DNA from: an uncultured Bryobacteraceae bacterium
Lineage (GTDB): Bacteria; Acidobacteriota; Terriglobia; Bryobacterales; Bryobacteraceae
DNA: 64,000 bases
Direction of reading: 5' to 3'
Assembly: GCA_937920635.1 (NCBI GenBank)
Contig: CAKZUE010000008.1
Span: 1-64,000, forward strand
The translations under genes were made by a program, and so were the position numbers. The notes under the pieces were generated by a model, which was not told the DNA's origin, did no database searches, and saw only the letters and a list, made by a program, of their open reading frames with translations. Positions 18,534 through 27,364 of this stretch are shown piece by piece (within the stretch, counting starts at the first letter, position 1; the number at the start of each line of letters is the position of its first letter).

Positions 18534-19790
18534 TCATTCCTCCTGCGTTTGCGCGGCAGCCGTGTCCGGCGCGGCGGGCTCTTCGGACGGCTCCTCCTGA
18601 GGAATCAGGTCGTAGCCTTCCCAACGGGCGACAGCGGCGGTAGCCAGGCAGTTGCCGAGGAGATTGACGGACGTGCGGCCCATGTCCATCAGGGTGTCGA
18701 CTCCGAGGATGAGCGCGACGCCCTCCAGCGGCAGGTTGAAGGTGGACAGAGTCGCCGCCAGGATCACGAGCGAGGCGCGGGGCACGGCGGCGACCCCCTT
18801 TGAAGTGAGCATGAGCGTGGCGATCATGGTGAGCTGCTGCGTCAGCGTCATGTTTACGCCGGCAGCCTGCGCGACGAAAACGGAGGCCATGGCCAGGTAG
18901 AGGGTGCTCCCATCAAGGTTGAAGCTGTAGCCGGTGGGCAGCACGAAGCTGACGATGTGCCGGGGCACGCCGAAGCGCTCCATGTTGCGCATCGCCATGG
19001 GGAAGGCAGCCTCGCTGGAAGCCGTGGAAAAAGCCAGGATGTAGGGATCCTTGGCGGCGCGCAGGAATTTCAGCACCGGGATGCGGAACAGGAGCGCGGC
19101 GGGTCCCATGACGAGCACAATGTAGCCGAACAGCGCGATGTAGAGCGCGCCGATCAGTTTCCCCAGCCCCAGCAGCACGCCGATGCCCTTGTCGCCGACG
19201 ACGCTGGCGATGGCGGCGCCGACGCCGATGGGCGCCAGATACATGACGTAGCGCGTGTATTCGAACATCACGTCCGACAGCGAGCGGCAGAAGCGGATGA
19301 CCGGATCGGCGCGCTCCCCCATGGCGATGCAGGCCATGCCGAACAGGACGGTGAAGACGACCAGTTGCAGCACCTCGTTGCGCGCCATGGCGTCCATGAT
19401 GCTAGTCGGCACGGCGTTGACGAGGACGCCGATGAAACTGGCCTTGGCTTCCGGCAACTCCGCCCGGCCCGCTCCGGTGAGCGAAACGCCTACGCCGGGC
19501 TTGAAATAGTTGACCGACAGCAGCGCCAGCGCGAGGGCGCCGATGGTGGTCACGTTGAAATAGATGAGCGCCTTCAGCCCGATGCGGCCCATGGCCTTGG
19601 CGCTTCCCGAACCGGCGATGCCGACGACGAGGGTGGCGAACAGCAGCGGAGCGATGATGGACTTGATCAGCCTGAGGAAAATCGTCCCCAGAAATGCGGT
19701 GTCTTTGCCGAATTCGGGGAAGAAATGGCCGATGGCGATGCCGGCGGCCATGGCGATGAAGATCCAGGAAGTCAGCGAGATTTTCTTCAT
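18534..19790 (-). CDS. Dicarboxylate/amino acid:cation symporter (DAACS)
   Basis: 418 residues from ATG 19790 (MKKISLTSWIFIAMAAGIAI), six bases after the nadK stop. A longer start at 19811 would overlap nadK. The GltP/DctA hallmarks are present: LRLIKSIIAPLLFATLVVGI (TM2), the HP1 serine-rich hairpin AFSTASSEAAFPMAMRN, TGYSFNLDGSTLY (TM7, equivalent of the NMDGT region), the HP2 SKGVAAVPRAS, and the TM8 binding motif DTLMDMGRTSVNLLGN. It takes up glutamate, aspartate or C4-dicarboxylates with Na+ or H+. The acidic C-terminal tail (EEPSEEPAAPD) is longer than usual. Confidence 0.92.
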   Translation of the reverse strand: MKKISLTSWIFIAMAAGIAIGHFFPEFGKDTAFLGTIFLRLIKSIIAPLLFATLVVGIAGSGSAKAMGRIGLKALIYFNVTTIGALALALLSVNYFKPGVGVSLTGAGRAELPEAKASFIGVLVNAVPTSIMDAMARNEVLQLVVFTVLFGMACIAMGERADPVIRFCRSLSDVMFEYTRYVMYLAPIGVGAAIASVVGDKGIGVLLGLGKLIGALYIALFGYIVLVMGPAALLFRIPVLKFLRAAKDPYILAFSTASSEAAFPMAMRNMERFGVPRHIVSFVLPTGYSFNLDGSTLYLAMASVFVAQAAGVNMTLTQQLTMIATLMLTSKGVAAVPRASLVILAATLSTFNLPLEGVALILGVDTLMDMGRTSVNLLGNCLATAAVARWEGYDLIPQEEPSEEPAAPDTAAAQTQEE

Positions 19791-19795
19791 CCTTC

Positions 19796-20662
19796 TTATC
19801 TTTCTCCCCATTTGAGTTTTTGCCGAAGCACATCAAAGAAGAGCATGCGCGGCGGGCGGACGAGTGAAAGCGAATGCGGCGAGGCGCGGCAGACGATGGC
19901 GTCGTCGCGCAGCAGCGGCTCGCCCACCTGGCCGTCGATGGTGAGGTAGGCGTCTCTGTCAGCGGCGGAGTTGACAACGCGGATGACGCTCGAATCCGGC
20001 ACGATCACCGGGCGGTTGGTGAGCGTGTGCGGGCAGATGGGCGTCACGCAGAACGCCGAAACGCTGGGGAAAATGATCGGCCCGCCGGCGCTGAGCGAAT
20101 AGGCTGTGGAGCCAGTGGGCGTAGCCACGATCAGCCCGTCGGCCTTGTAGCGGCACACCAGGTGGGCGTCGACGTAGGCGACCAGGTCGATCATGCGGGC
20201 GATGTGCGCCTTGGTGATGACGACGTCATTGAGAGCGACGTAGCGGGAGACGGCGGCGCCGGACCGCTGCACCTCGCAGGACAGCATCCGGCGGCGGGCG
20301 ATGCGGCTCTCGCCGCGCAAGGTGCGCTCGAGTTCGGCGAAAAGCTCGCTGGTGGAAATGGTGGTGAGGAAACCGAGGCCGCCGAGATTGACGGCAAACA
20401 GCGGAATGTCGCGCCCGGCGATGGCCCGCGCCGCCGCCAGCAGCGTGCCATCGCCCCCCAGGACGATGATGAGCTGGCACGCGTCCGCGATCTGTTCGCG
20501 CGGAACGGGCACAGCGCGCCCCGGGACGTAGCCCGCGGCAACCTCGTCCAGGCGGCAGGTGGCGCCGCGCTGCTCGAGCCAGTCCAGCAGCGAGGCCAGC
20601 AGCCCGGCGGCATGGGGGACATCAGGCTTCGCGATGATGCCGACCGTGTGGATCGAATCCAT
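19796..20662 (-). CDS. nadK: NAD kinase
   Basis: 288 residues from ATG 20662 (MDSIHTVGIIAKPD); the frame is open further upstream but only this start fits the family. It phosphorylates NAD to NADP. Motifs: VLGGDGTLLAAAR with Gly69-Gly72 (the diphosphate GGDG loop), NLGGLGFLTTIS, ALNDVVITK, KADGLIVATPTGSTAYSLSA and LTIDGQVGEPL. The start lies 41 bases inside tlyA, giving tight coupling. nadK following tlyA and ispA/xseB is a block widely conserved across bacteria. Confidence 0.95.
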   Translation of the reverse strand: MDSIHTVGIIAKPDVPHAAGLLASLLDWLEQRGATCRLDEVAAGYVPGRAVPVPREQIADACQLIIVLGGDGTLLAAARAIAGRDIPLFAVNLGGLGFLTTISTSELFAELERTLRGESRIARRRMLSCEVQRSGAAVSRYVALNDVVITKAHIARMIDLVAYVDAHLVCRYKADGLIVATPTGSTAYSLSAGGPIIFPSVSAFCVTPICPHTLTNRPVIVPDSSVIRVVNSAADRDAYLTIDGQVGEPLLRDDAIVCRASPHSLSLVRPPRMLFFDVLRQKLKWGER

Positions 20663-21374
20663 ACAGCAGGAACTCCTTGTTGCCCTCGGCGCCGGTGATG
20701 GGGCTTTCGATGACTTCGCTGGAGAAGCCCAGACTGGCGGCGGCCGAGCGGACGCGCTCGACGGCGGCCGCCTGCACGGCCGTGTCGCGGACGATGCCGC
20801 CCTTGCCCACCTGGCCGCGGCCGGCTTCAAATTGCGGCTTCACCAGAATGACGAACTCCCGCGGCGGCGCAAGCACGGAGGCGATGGGAGGCAGCACAAG
20901 TGTGGCGGAAATGAAGCTCACGTCGCAGACCGCAAACTGAACGTCTTCGCAGATGATATCGCGGCTGAGGAAGCGCGCGTTGACGCCTTCGTGGAGCACG
21001 ACCCGGGGATCGGAGCGCAGCCGGTAGTGGAGCTGTCCCTTGCCGACATCGACGGCATGCACCCGCAGCGCGCCGCGGCTCAGCAGCACTTCAGTGAACC
21101 CGCCCGTCGAGCAGCCCACATCCAGGCAGACGCGCCCGGCGGGATCGATGCCCCAGCGGTCCAGCGCCGCCAGAAGCTTCAAGGCGCCGCGGCTGACCCA
21201 GGGGAAGGGTTCGACGATCTCGATCACCGCGTCTTCCTCGACGAGCGCGCCCGCTTTGTCCACCTTCTGGCCTGCGACGCGCACCGCGCCCGCCAGCAGC
21301 AGCGCGCGCGCCTTCTCACGGGAGGGAGCCAGGCCGCGTTCCAGCAACAGCAAGTCGATGCGTCGGCGCGGCAC
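20622..21374 (-). CDS. tlyA: TlyA family rRNA (cytidine-2'-O)-methyltransferase
   Basis: 250 residues. An N-terminal S4 RNA-binding domain (RIDLLLLERGLAPSREKARA, then LLLAGAVRVAGQKVDKAG) is followed by an FtsJ-like SAM methyltransferase: VSRGALKLLAALD, VCLDVGCSTGGFTEVLL (motif I), AVDVGKGQLHYRL, CDVSFISATLVLP (motif IV) and LVKPQFEAGRGQVGKGGIVRD. In other bacteria TlyA methylates 16S/23S rRNA cytidines and affects capreomycin sensitivity. It starts 6 bases after the ispA stop. dxs, which commonly lies between ispA and tlyA, is absent. Confidence 0.93.
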   Translation of the reverse strand: MPRRRIDLLLLERGLAPSREKARALLLAGAVRVAGQKVDKAGALVEEDAVIEIVEPFPWVSRGALKLLAALDRWGIDPAGRVCLDVGCSTGGFTEVLLSRGALRVHAVDVGKGQLHYRLRSDPRVVLHEGVNARFLSRDIICEDVQFAVCDVSFISATLVLPPIASVLAPPREFVILVKPQFEAGRGQVGKGGIVRDTAVQAAAVERVRSAAASLGFSSEVIESPITGAEGNKEFLLYGFDPHGRHHREA

Positions 21375-21380
21375 GAGGGG

Positions 21381-22265
21381 TCAGCTGGAGCGGTCCACGA
21401 TGAGATCGGCGAGCTGCCGAAGCCGCAGGGCGCGGTCGCCAAACACCGACAGCGCCTCGTGCGCCAGCGTCCGCTGTTCCGCGGCCATGCGGCGCGAAGC
21501 CTCCAGCCCGTGCACGGCGGGAAAGGTGATCTTGTGCTGGGCGGCGTCCTTGCCGGCGGTCTTGCCGAGCTGCTCGGAAGTCTGCGTGACGTCGAGGATG
21601 TCGTCGACGATCTGGAAGGCAAGCCCGATATGTTCGCCGAAGCGGGAAAGAGCTTCGAGCTGTCCGGCAGTGGCGCCGGCGTGCATCGCGCCAAGGCGCA
21701 GCGAGCAGCGCAGCAGGGCGCCTGTCTTGGCGCGGTGAATGCGCTCCAGCAGCTCCGCCGACGGCGGCTGGCTCTCGCCCTCGATGTCATGCACCTGGCC
21801 GGCGATCATGCCGCCCACGGTTCCGGCTGCGCGCGCCAGTTCCCCAACCAGCGCCGCGGAGCCAGCGCGGGCGAGCACTTCGAACGCATAGGTGAGAAGA
21901 GCGTCGCCGGCGAGGATGGCCATCGCCTCGCCGAAAACCTTGTGCGACGTCGGGCGCCCGCGGCGCAGGTCGTCGTTGTCAAGCGCGGGCAGATCGTCGT
22001 GGATCAGCGAATAGGTGTGGATCAGCTCCAGCGAGCACGCCACCTCCTCGATCCCTTCCTCGTCCGCGCCCGCCACGGTGCGGCCCGCTTCCAGACAGAG
22101 GATGGGGCGGATGCGCTTGCCGCCGGCGAAGACGGAGTAGCGCATGGCGCGGTGGATCGTCTCCGGCGGCTCGGATTCCGCGGGCAGCAGGCGGTCCAGA
22201 GCGGCGTCGATACGGCTCGCCTGCGCGGCCAGGTATTCGGAGAGAGAGACAACAGAAGATGTCAT
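21381..22265 (-). CDS. ispA: Polyprenyl (farnesyl/geranyl) diphosphate synthase
   Basis: 294 residues. A trans-isoprenyl diphosphate synthase: GGKRIRPILCLEAG, the first aspartate-rich motif at residues 90-99 (HDDLPALDNDDLRRGRPTSH) in the DDxxxxD form typical of bacterial short-chain synthases, and the second motif FQIVDDILDVTQ. It condenses IPP with allylic diphosphates to give FPP/GGPP for quinones, undecaprenyl carriers and hopanoids. Its ATG overlaps the xseB stop by 4 bases. FPP is the most likely product by gene context, but chain length cannot be settled by eye. Confidence 0.93.
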   Translation of the reverse strand: MTSSVVSLSEYLAAQASRIDAALDRLLPAESEPPETIHRAMRYSVFAGGKRIRPILCLEAGRTVAGADEEGIEEVACSLELIHTYSLIHDDLPALDNDDLRRGRPTSHKVFGEAMAILAGDALLTYAFEVLARAGSAALVGELARAAGTVGGMIAGQVHDIEGESQPPSAELLERIHRAKTGALLRCSLRLGAMHAGATAGQLEALSRFGEHIGLAFQIVDDILDVTQTSEQLGKTAGKDAAQHKITFPAVHGLEASRRMAAEQRTLAHEALSVFGDRALRLRQLADLIVDRSS

Positions 22266-22552
22266 TTTTGTTCCGGCCCGAAGGGCTGGGGGATCACCTT
22301 CTGGCCCCGTTTCAGGAGAGTCTCGATGCGCGTTTCGGCTTCTACGAGCTGGCGGCGGCAGGTTTCGGAAAGCTGTACGCCCTTCTCGAACAGCTCGAGA
22401 GCGCGCTCCAGCGGGATGCCCGGCTGTTCCAGCTCGGCGATGATCTGCTGAAGTTCGGCCAGCGACTTCTCGAACGGAACCTCGCGGGGCTTTTCTTCGC
22501 CTGCCTTGTGTTTGTCGTGCTCTGCGGCCATTGGCTCCATTTTACGATTCAC
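22262..22552 (-). CDS. xseB: Exodeoxyribonuclease VII small subunit
   Basis: 96 residues. The core PFEKSLAELQQIIAELEQPG, then IPLERALELFEKGVQLSETC and RRQLVEAETRIETL, is the two-helix XseB domain that binds the large subunit XseA. The N terminus is a short charged extension; starts at 22552, 22540 or 22531 are all possible, the first overlapping the POT gene end by 11 bases. xseA is not in the window, so the subunits are unlinked here. Translationally coupled to ispA by ATGA. Confidence 0.9.
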   Translation of the reverse strand: MNRKMEPMAAEHDKHKAGEEKPREVPFEKSLAELQQIIAELEQPGIPLERALELFEKGVQLSETCRRQLVEAETRIETLLKRGQKVIPQPFGPEQK

Positions 22553-24038
22553 GGGAGGCCGCGCCGTTGCGGGCAGCCAGCCATGCGACCGGTCTCACCA
22601 GCACGAACAGCACGGCGGCGGCGGCAAGCGTGATCACGGCAAGGGTCCGGAACAGCTCGTAGGGGGGCAGGTGCCCGTAGAACGAAGCGAGGCGCCCGGC
22701 CAGATAATTGCCCATCGACAGCGACAGGAACCACACGCCCATCATCAGCCCGGCCACCCGCGCGGGCGCCAGGCGCGTCATTGCGCTCAGACCGACGGGG
22801 CTGAGCAGCAGCTCGCCGAAGGTGTGCAGCAGATAAGTGCCCACCAGCCACAGCGGACTCACCAGCACGCCGGAAGCGGAGCGCCGGCTGGCCTCCATCA
22901 TCAGCACAAAGCCGCCCGCCGCACAAACCATGGCCAGCGCAAACTTGGCCACCGAAGACGGCTGACGGTCGCCCAGCCGGATCCAGATCCAGGCGAATAC
23001 GGCGGCGAAGCAGATAATGAAGGCGGCGTTCAGCGACTGATACCAGCTTGCGGGAAACGCGAAGCCCAGCAGCACGTTGTTGGTGTGATTCTTGGCAAAC
23101 AGGTTCAGCGACGAGCCGGCCTGTTCAAATGCCGCCCAGAACAGCGCCGATCCGCAGAACAGCACGGCGATCACCGCCAGGCGGCGGCGCTCGGCCGGCG
23201 TCCATCCGCCGCCGAGAAACATCCACGCAAACAGGCCCAGCGTGGTGAGCGCGAGCACGGCGCCGGCGGAGTTCACCAGGAACTGAAGGCTGACCGTCAC
23301 GGCGCCGGACAGGTGCAGCAGCAGCACCGCCGCAGCAACGAGGACGCAGCCGAGCACGGCGTGCCGGAAGCTGCGCCGCCACTGCCGGCCGGCTTCCGGA
23401 GTGGGCGGCTCGACCGGGCGCAGCCCGGCGTCGCCGAGGCGCTTGAGCCCGCGCCAGAACGTGAGCACGCCCGCCGCCATGCCGATGCCCGCGAGCGCAA
23501 AGCCGAGGCGGTAGTTGATGCGCTCGCCCGCCCAGCCGCAAGCCAGCGGCGCGATGGTGGCGCCGATGTTGATGCCCATGTAAAAAATCGAGAAGCCGGA
23601 CTCGCGGCGCGGATCGCCCGGAGAATAGAGCTGCCCCACGATGGTCGAGATGTTCGGTTTCAGCAGCCCCGTGCCAACCACGACGACGCAGAGACCCGCG
23701 AAAAACGCCGCGTTGGACGGGATGGCGAGCGTGAGGTAGCCGGCAGCGATCAGCGTGCCGCCATAGAGCACGCTGCGTTGCTGTCCGAGGATGCGGTCTG
23801 CGATCCAGCCGCCGGGCAGGCTGGCCATGTACACGCTGGCGGTGTAGAGGCCGTAAATGGCGTAGGCGCGCGAAGGGTCGAGCCCGAGGCCGCCCGCAGC
23901 AGCGGCGGCGGTCATGAACAGCACGAGGATGGCGCGCATCCCGTAATAGCCGAAGCGCTCCCAGAGCTCGGTGAAGAACAGCGTGGAGAGCCCGGCAGGA
24001 TGGCCGAAGAAGCGGGTGTCGCAGGCGTCCTGGGTCAT
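22542..24038 (-). CDS. POT/PTR family proton-dependent oligopeptide transporter
   Basis: 498 residues, about 14 membrane segments. The family signature ELWERFGYYGMRAILVLF (ExxERFxYYG, Glu24-Gly33) is complete. PGGWIADRILGQQRSVLYGG is the MFS loop 2-3 motif, GTGLLKPNISTIVGQLY the POT PTR2-1 pattern, and FSIFYMGINIGATIAPL the FYxxINxG motif. It imports di- and tripeptides by proton symport. It may work with the secreted peptidases in the window, but that link is only thematic. The middle (about 190-235) holds the usual two extra helices of bacterial POTs. Confidence 0.94.
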   Translation of the reverse strand: MTQDACDTRFFGHPAGLSTLFFTELWERFGYYGMRAILVLFMTAAAAAGGLGLDPSRAYAIYGLYTASVYMASLPGGWIADRILGQQRSVLYGGTLIAAGYLTLAIPSNAAFFAGLCVVVVGTGLLKPNISTIVGQLYSPGDPRRESGFSIFYMGINIGATIAPLACGWAGERINYRLGFALAGIGMAAGVLTFWRGLKRLGDAGLRPVEPPTPEAGRQWRRSFRHAVLGCVLVAAAVLLLHLSGAVTVSLQFLVNSAGAVLALTTLGLFAWMFLGGGWTPAERRRLAVIAVLFCGSALFWAAFEQAGSSLNLFAKNHTNNVLLGFAFPASWYQSLNAAFIICFAAVFAWIWIRLGDRQPSSVAKFALAMVCAAGGFVLMMEASRRSASGVLVSPLWLVGTYLLHTFGELLLSPVGLSAMTRLAPARVAGLMMGVWFLSLSMGNYLAGRLASFYGHLPPYELFRTLAVITLAAAAVLFVLVRPVAWLAARNGAASRES

Positions 24039-24066
24039 GGTGTGCGGCGGCGGACAGGGCGGCGGC

Positions 24067-24819
24067 TCATTGGGCCAGCCAGCCTCCGTCGATGACGATG
24101 TCGGTGCCGGTGATGAAGCGGGCCTGGTCGGAACAGAGATAGACGGCCAGGCTGCCGATGTCGTCCGGGCGGCCCCACTCGCCGAGCGGCAGGCGCGCGA
24201 GAAAGGCGGCGTTGGCCTGCGGGTCGTTCATCAGCGCCGCGTTCATCTCTGTGGCGAAGGGGCCGGGACTGATGCCGTTGACGGTGATGTGATGCGGCGC
24301 CAGCTCCAGGGCGAGAGCGCGCGTCAGGCCGAGCAGGCCGGCTTTTGAAGACGAATAAGCCGCGCGGCCCGGCAGCGAGACGTGGCTCATGATCGAAGTC
24401 AGGTTCAGGATGCGGCCCCAGCCGTTCTGAATCATCTGGGGCACGAAGGCGCGCGAACAGAGGAAAGCGCTGGTGAGATTGGAATCGAGCACCCAGCGCC
24501 ACTCCTCCAGCGTGAACTCGGTGACCGGCTTGCGGAGGTTGACGCCGGCGTTGTTGACGAGGATGTGCGCGGGGCCGAGGTTTTCGGCCACGCGAGCGGC
24601 CAGGCGCGCCACGTCCTCCTCCTGCGTGACATCGGTGGGAACGATGATCGCGCCGGGTCCGCAGAGTCGCGCGGTTTCATCCAGCTTTGCAATGTCGCGG
24701 CCCACGCAGGCCACGCGGGCGCCCGCGCCGGCCAGCGCCACGGCGATGGCGCGCCCAAGGCCGCGGGAGGCGCCGGTGACGACGGCGGCGCGGTTCAGCA
24801 GCGGTTGTGAATCAGTCAT
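24067..24819 (-). CDS. SDR family oxidoreductase (gluconate 5-dehydrogenase/KduD-like)
   Basis: 250 residues. Classical short-chain dehydrogenase: AAVVTGASRGLGRAIA (TGxxxGxG), DVTQEEDV, ILVNNAGVNLRKPV (NNAG), LNLTSIMSH with the catalytic Ser, AAYSSSKAGLLGLTRAL (YxxxK) and ISPGPFATEMN. The C-terminal FITGTDIVIDGGWLAQ is usual. The pattern is closest to sugar-acid dehydrogenases of the IdnO/KduD type, but substrate is inference. It lies 28 bases upstream of the POT start and 9 bases after the PH-domain gene. Confidence 0.88.
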   Translation of the reverse strand: MTDSQPLLNRAAVVTGASRGLGRAIAVALAGAGARVACVGRDIAKLDETARLCGPGAIIVPTDVTQEEDVARLAARVAENLGPAHILVNNAGVNLRKPVTEFTLEEWRWVLDSNLTSAFLCSRAFVPQMIQNGWGRILNLTSIMSHVSLPGRAAYSSSKAGLLGLTRALALELAPHHITVNGISPGPFATEMNAALMNDPQANAAFLARLPLGEWGRPDDIGSLAVYLCSDQARFITGTDIVIDGGWLAQ

Positions 24820-24828
24820 GTGAGAGGC

Positions 24829-25272
24829 TCAGGAAGCTTTTGGGGAGGGGCGCGAAAGCGCCAGAATGCGGTCCGCCACGGCCTGCGGGTCGTCCACGTC
24901 ATGGAGCCGGATGGCGCCGGACTCCGCCGCGGACTCGATCTCGATATCGCCGATGCCCCACAGCCGCTGCCAGAGGGAGCGGTGCACGCTGACTTTCTGG
25001 ATCCGATCCAGCGCCATGCTGGTGGCGTTCTGGCTGAGAAGACCTTCGATCAGACGCAGCGCGCCGCCTTCCACCGACAGGCGCGCGGACCACGAGCGCG
25101 CGTACAGGCGCAGCGGAAAGATGAAAAACACGAGCCCAAGCAGCAGCCATGCCCGCGGCGTCTCGGGCGCGGAGAAGTACACATAGCGGAGAATCGCGCC
25201 GACAGGGATCAGACACAGGACCAGCAACGCGTGGGCTTGCCGTTGCGAGGGGCGGAGATTCAGGTCGCTCAC
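24829..25272 (-). CDS. Bacterial PH-domain (bPH2) membrane protein
   Basis: 147 residues. Two N-terminal membrane helices (ALLVLCLIPVGAILRYVYF; AWLLLGLVFFIFPLRLY) are followed by a YdbS-like PH domain: LSVEGGALRLIEGLLSQNAT, MALDRIQKVSVHRSLWQRLW, then GIGDIEIESAAESGAIRLHD, with the typical IxxvqxxS.lqrllG.gdv pattern. Function of these small proteins is unknown; some take part in envelope stress or membrane assembly. First gene of the long minus-strand run; a TATACAAT-like stretch lies just upstream on its strand. Confidence 0.8.
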   Translation of the reverse strand: MSDLNLRPSQRQAHALLVLCLIPVGAILRYVYFSAPETPRAWLLLGLVFFIFPLRLYARSWSARLSVEGGALRLIEGLLSQNATSMALDRIQKVSVHRSLWQRLWGIGDIEIESAAESGAIRLHDVDDPQAVADRILALSRPSPKAS

Positions 25273-25396
25273 CGGGTGGCTCCGACTGCCTTATTGTATA
25301 GCAGCGCGGCAGGGCCGCCGGCGGCAGGCACTCAGGGCGTTTACTCTGCGGGAGTGAATCGGGTACTCTCTGGAGGAAGGGAGGAAATCCAAGATC

Positions 25397-26449
25397 GTGA
25401 GACTTCAGATGACGACAGTCCTGGCGCTGGCCCTGCTGCCGTGCGCCGCACTGGCAGACTTCAGCTATCAGGAAAAGACGCAGGTGACGGGAGGAACGCT
25501 GCTGAAGATGATGCGTTTTGTGCCCGGCGCCGGCAAGATCAAGGAGCCCGTGTACAGCCAGGTCTATTTGCAGCAGAACCGCCTGGCGCGGGTGTCGGAC
25601 CGCGAGGTCGACATCATCGACCTGGGCAAGGAGATGATGCTGCACATCGATCTCGAAAAGAAGACCTACTCGGTCATCACCTTCGACGAGTACCCGAAAG
25701 CCGTTGCGGCAATGGCCGAGAAGATGGCCCAGCAGATGGGCAACAAGAACCAGCAGGTGGTCGCGGACATGCGCCTGTCGGTCCAGGACGGCGGGGAGAA
25801 CAAGGTGATCCAGGGCCTGCCCGCGAAGCTGATGAAGCTCCACCTGGAGATGGACCTGAAGGACCAGAAGTCCGGCCAGACCATGACAACCACGATTGAT
25901 ATGGATGAGTGGCGGACCCCGAAGGTAGACGGCTATGAACAGGTGCAGGCCTTCTACATGGCCTTTGCCGGGAAGGTGGGCATGGGGCCCGAATCCATGC
26001 GCACCATGCAACTGGCCATGGGACAGGCGGGCACGGCCGAGGGCATGGCCCGGCTGGCCAAGGAAGCTTCGAAACTGGAGGGCGTGCCGCTGGTGCAGGT
26101 GACGCGCATGATGGGGCTCGGCATCGATATGCCGGACATCGAAATGCCGACGGGCGCGGAGATGGGCGGCGCAGCGGCGGAGTCCGCCGCGGGTGCGGCG
26201 CTGGGGCGGCTCGGAAGGATCGGCGGACTGGGAGGCTTCGGCCGCAAAAAGAAGCAGGAAGAGCCTCCGCCTCCGCCGAAAAAGGCCGATGGGGCGAAGA
26301 AAGAGCCGGGCTTGCTGCTCGAAGCGACAACCGAGAACTCCAACTTCTCCACGGCCGCCGTCGATTCTGGCAAATTCGCCGTGCCGGCCGGCTTCAAAGA
26401 AGTGGAACACGAAATGAAGAAAGTCTTGCGGGAAATGCAGAAGAAATAG
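25397..26449 (+). CDS. Secreted protein of unknown function (DUF4412-like)
   Basis: 350 residues. The GTG at 25397 lies 12 bases after GGAGGA; ATG 25409 is an alternative. A Sec signal (TTVLALALLPCAALADFSY) is followed by two related blocks, VSDREVDIIDLGKEMMLHID and KKTYSVITFDEY, of the kind seen in DUF4412-like outer-envelope proteins that read as a single beta-sandwich. A methionine-rich section (about 185-260), a Gly-rich LGRLGRIGGLGGFGRKKK stretch, then a PPPPPKK linker near residue 295 and a last short domain (PAGFKEVEHEMKKVLREMQ). I do not recognise a function. A strong hairpin terminator follows. Confidence 0.75.
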   Translation: MRLQMTTVLALALLPCAALADFSYQEKTQVTGGTLLKMMRFVPGAGKIKEPVYSQVYLQQNRLARVSDREVDIIDLGKEMMLHIDLEKKTYSVITFDEYPKAVAAMAEKMAQQMGNKNQQVVADMRLSVQDGGENKVIQGLPAKLMKLHLEMDLKDQKSGQTMTTTIDMDEWRTPKVDGYEQVQAFYMAFAGKVGMGPESMRTMQLAMGQAGTAEGMARLAKEASKLEGVPLVQVTRMMGLGIDMPDIEMPTGAEMGGAAAESAAGAALGRLGRIGGLGGFGRKKKQEEPPPPPKKADGAKKEPGLLLEATTENSNFSTAAVDSGKFAVPAGFKEVEHEMKKVLREMQKK

Positions 26450-26468
26450 CATTCCCCTGGCTCGATTC

Positions 26469-26503
26469 CGGGCGCCGGGCGCACTGCGCCGGGCGCCCGT
26501 TTT
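26469..26503 (+). terminator. Intrinsic terminator after the secreted protein gene
   Basis: A 14-base stem, CGGGCGCCGGGCGC at 26469-26482 against GCGCCGGGCGCCCG at 26486-26499, with one mismatch and a 3-base loop, followed by TTTT. It separates the gene ending at 26449 from the MoxR gene. Confidence 0.75.
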
Positions 26504-26545
26504 GCATCCCCGCGCGGGCGCCTTTTCCTGCGGGACAATGAAATC

Positions 26546-27364
26546 ATGGTTGTCGAAGTGGAAGGAGTGCGGCTGCACCTGAGCCATCCGGTCGAGTACG
26601 CGGCGGAGTGGATCGGGCAGGAAGAGGTGATGCGGGAGCTGCTGGCGGCGTGGATGGTGCTCGGCGACGGCGATCTGCCGATGAACCCGCGCATCACGGG
26701 CAAGCCGGGCGTCGGCAAGACCACCCTGGCCTACGCTGCGGCGAAGCGGCTGGGGCGCGAAGCCTACATCATGCAGGGCACGGTGGACACGCGGCCCGAA
26801 GACCTGATCGTGCAACCCGTGGTGGAAGGCCCCGGGACCCTGAAGTACGTAGCGTCGCCCCTGGTGACGGCGATGCTGCGCGGCGGGGTGGCGATCCTCG
26901 ACGAGGCCAACCGGATGCCGGAGAAAAGCTGGGCCAGCCTGGCGCCGCTTCTCGATTCGCGGCGATACGTGGAGAGCGTGGTGGCGGGCATCAAGATTCC
27001 GGCGCGTCCGGAGTTCCGGCTGGTATGCACGATGAACGAGGACGCCTCCACGTTCGACCTTCCGGAGTATATTTTCTCGCGCCTTCAGCCGCAAATTCAT
27101 ATCGATTTTCCGGATGAATCCGAGGAAAAAGAGATTTTGCGCCAGAATTTGCCGCAGGCCGAAGAGGAAGTGATTTCGCTGGTATCGGAATTCCTTCAGT
27201 CCGCGCATGAATCCGACGAGCCGTTCACGGTGCGGGACGGCATTCACGTGGGCCGCTACGCAATGCGGCTGCTGGAGTCGCGGCAGGCGCCCGACCTGGG
27301 GCACGCGATCCGCCGCGCCGTCCGCCAGGTGCTGGGCGAAGAGGCGCTGCGCCATGTTTTCTGA
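26546..27364 (+). CDS. MoxR-like AAA ATPase
   Basis: 272 residues, cytoplasmic. Walker A GKPGVGKTT (52-60), Walker B GGVAILDEANR (113-123), sensor 1 in CTMNED (Asn164), and the arginine-finger region EYIFSRLQP (Arg179). FPDESEEKEILRQNL and the C-terminal helices form the lid. This is the MoxR branch, whose members act as chaperone-like ATPases that remodel or insert metals into a partner, usually a VWA protein. Here no VWA gene follows; instead it overlaps the 611-residue unknown by 11 bases, so the two surely act together. The start is right after a terminator, so this is a two-gene operon. A -10 could not be assigned by eye. Confidence 0.9.
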   Translation: MVVEVEGVRLHLSHPVEYAAEWIGQEEVMRELLAAWMVLGDGDLPMNPRITGKPGVGKTTLAYAAAKRLGREAYIMQGTVDTRPEDLIVQPVVEGPGTLKYVASPLVTAMLRGGVAILDEANRMPEKSWASLAPLLDSRRYVESVVAGIKIPARPEFRLVCTMNEDASTFDLPEYIFSRLQPQIHIDFPDESEEKEILRQNLPQAEEEVISLVSEFLQSAHESDEPFTVRDGIHVGRYAMRLLESRQAPDLGHAIRRAVRQVLGEEALRHVF

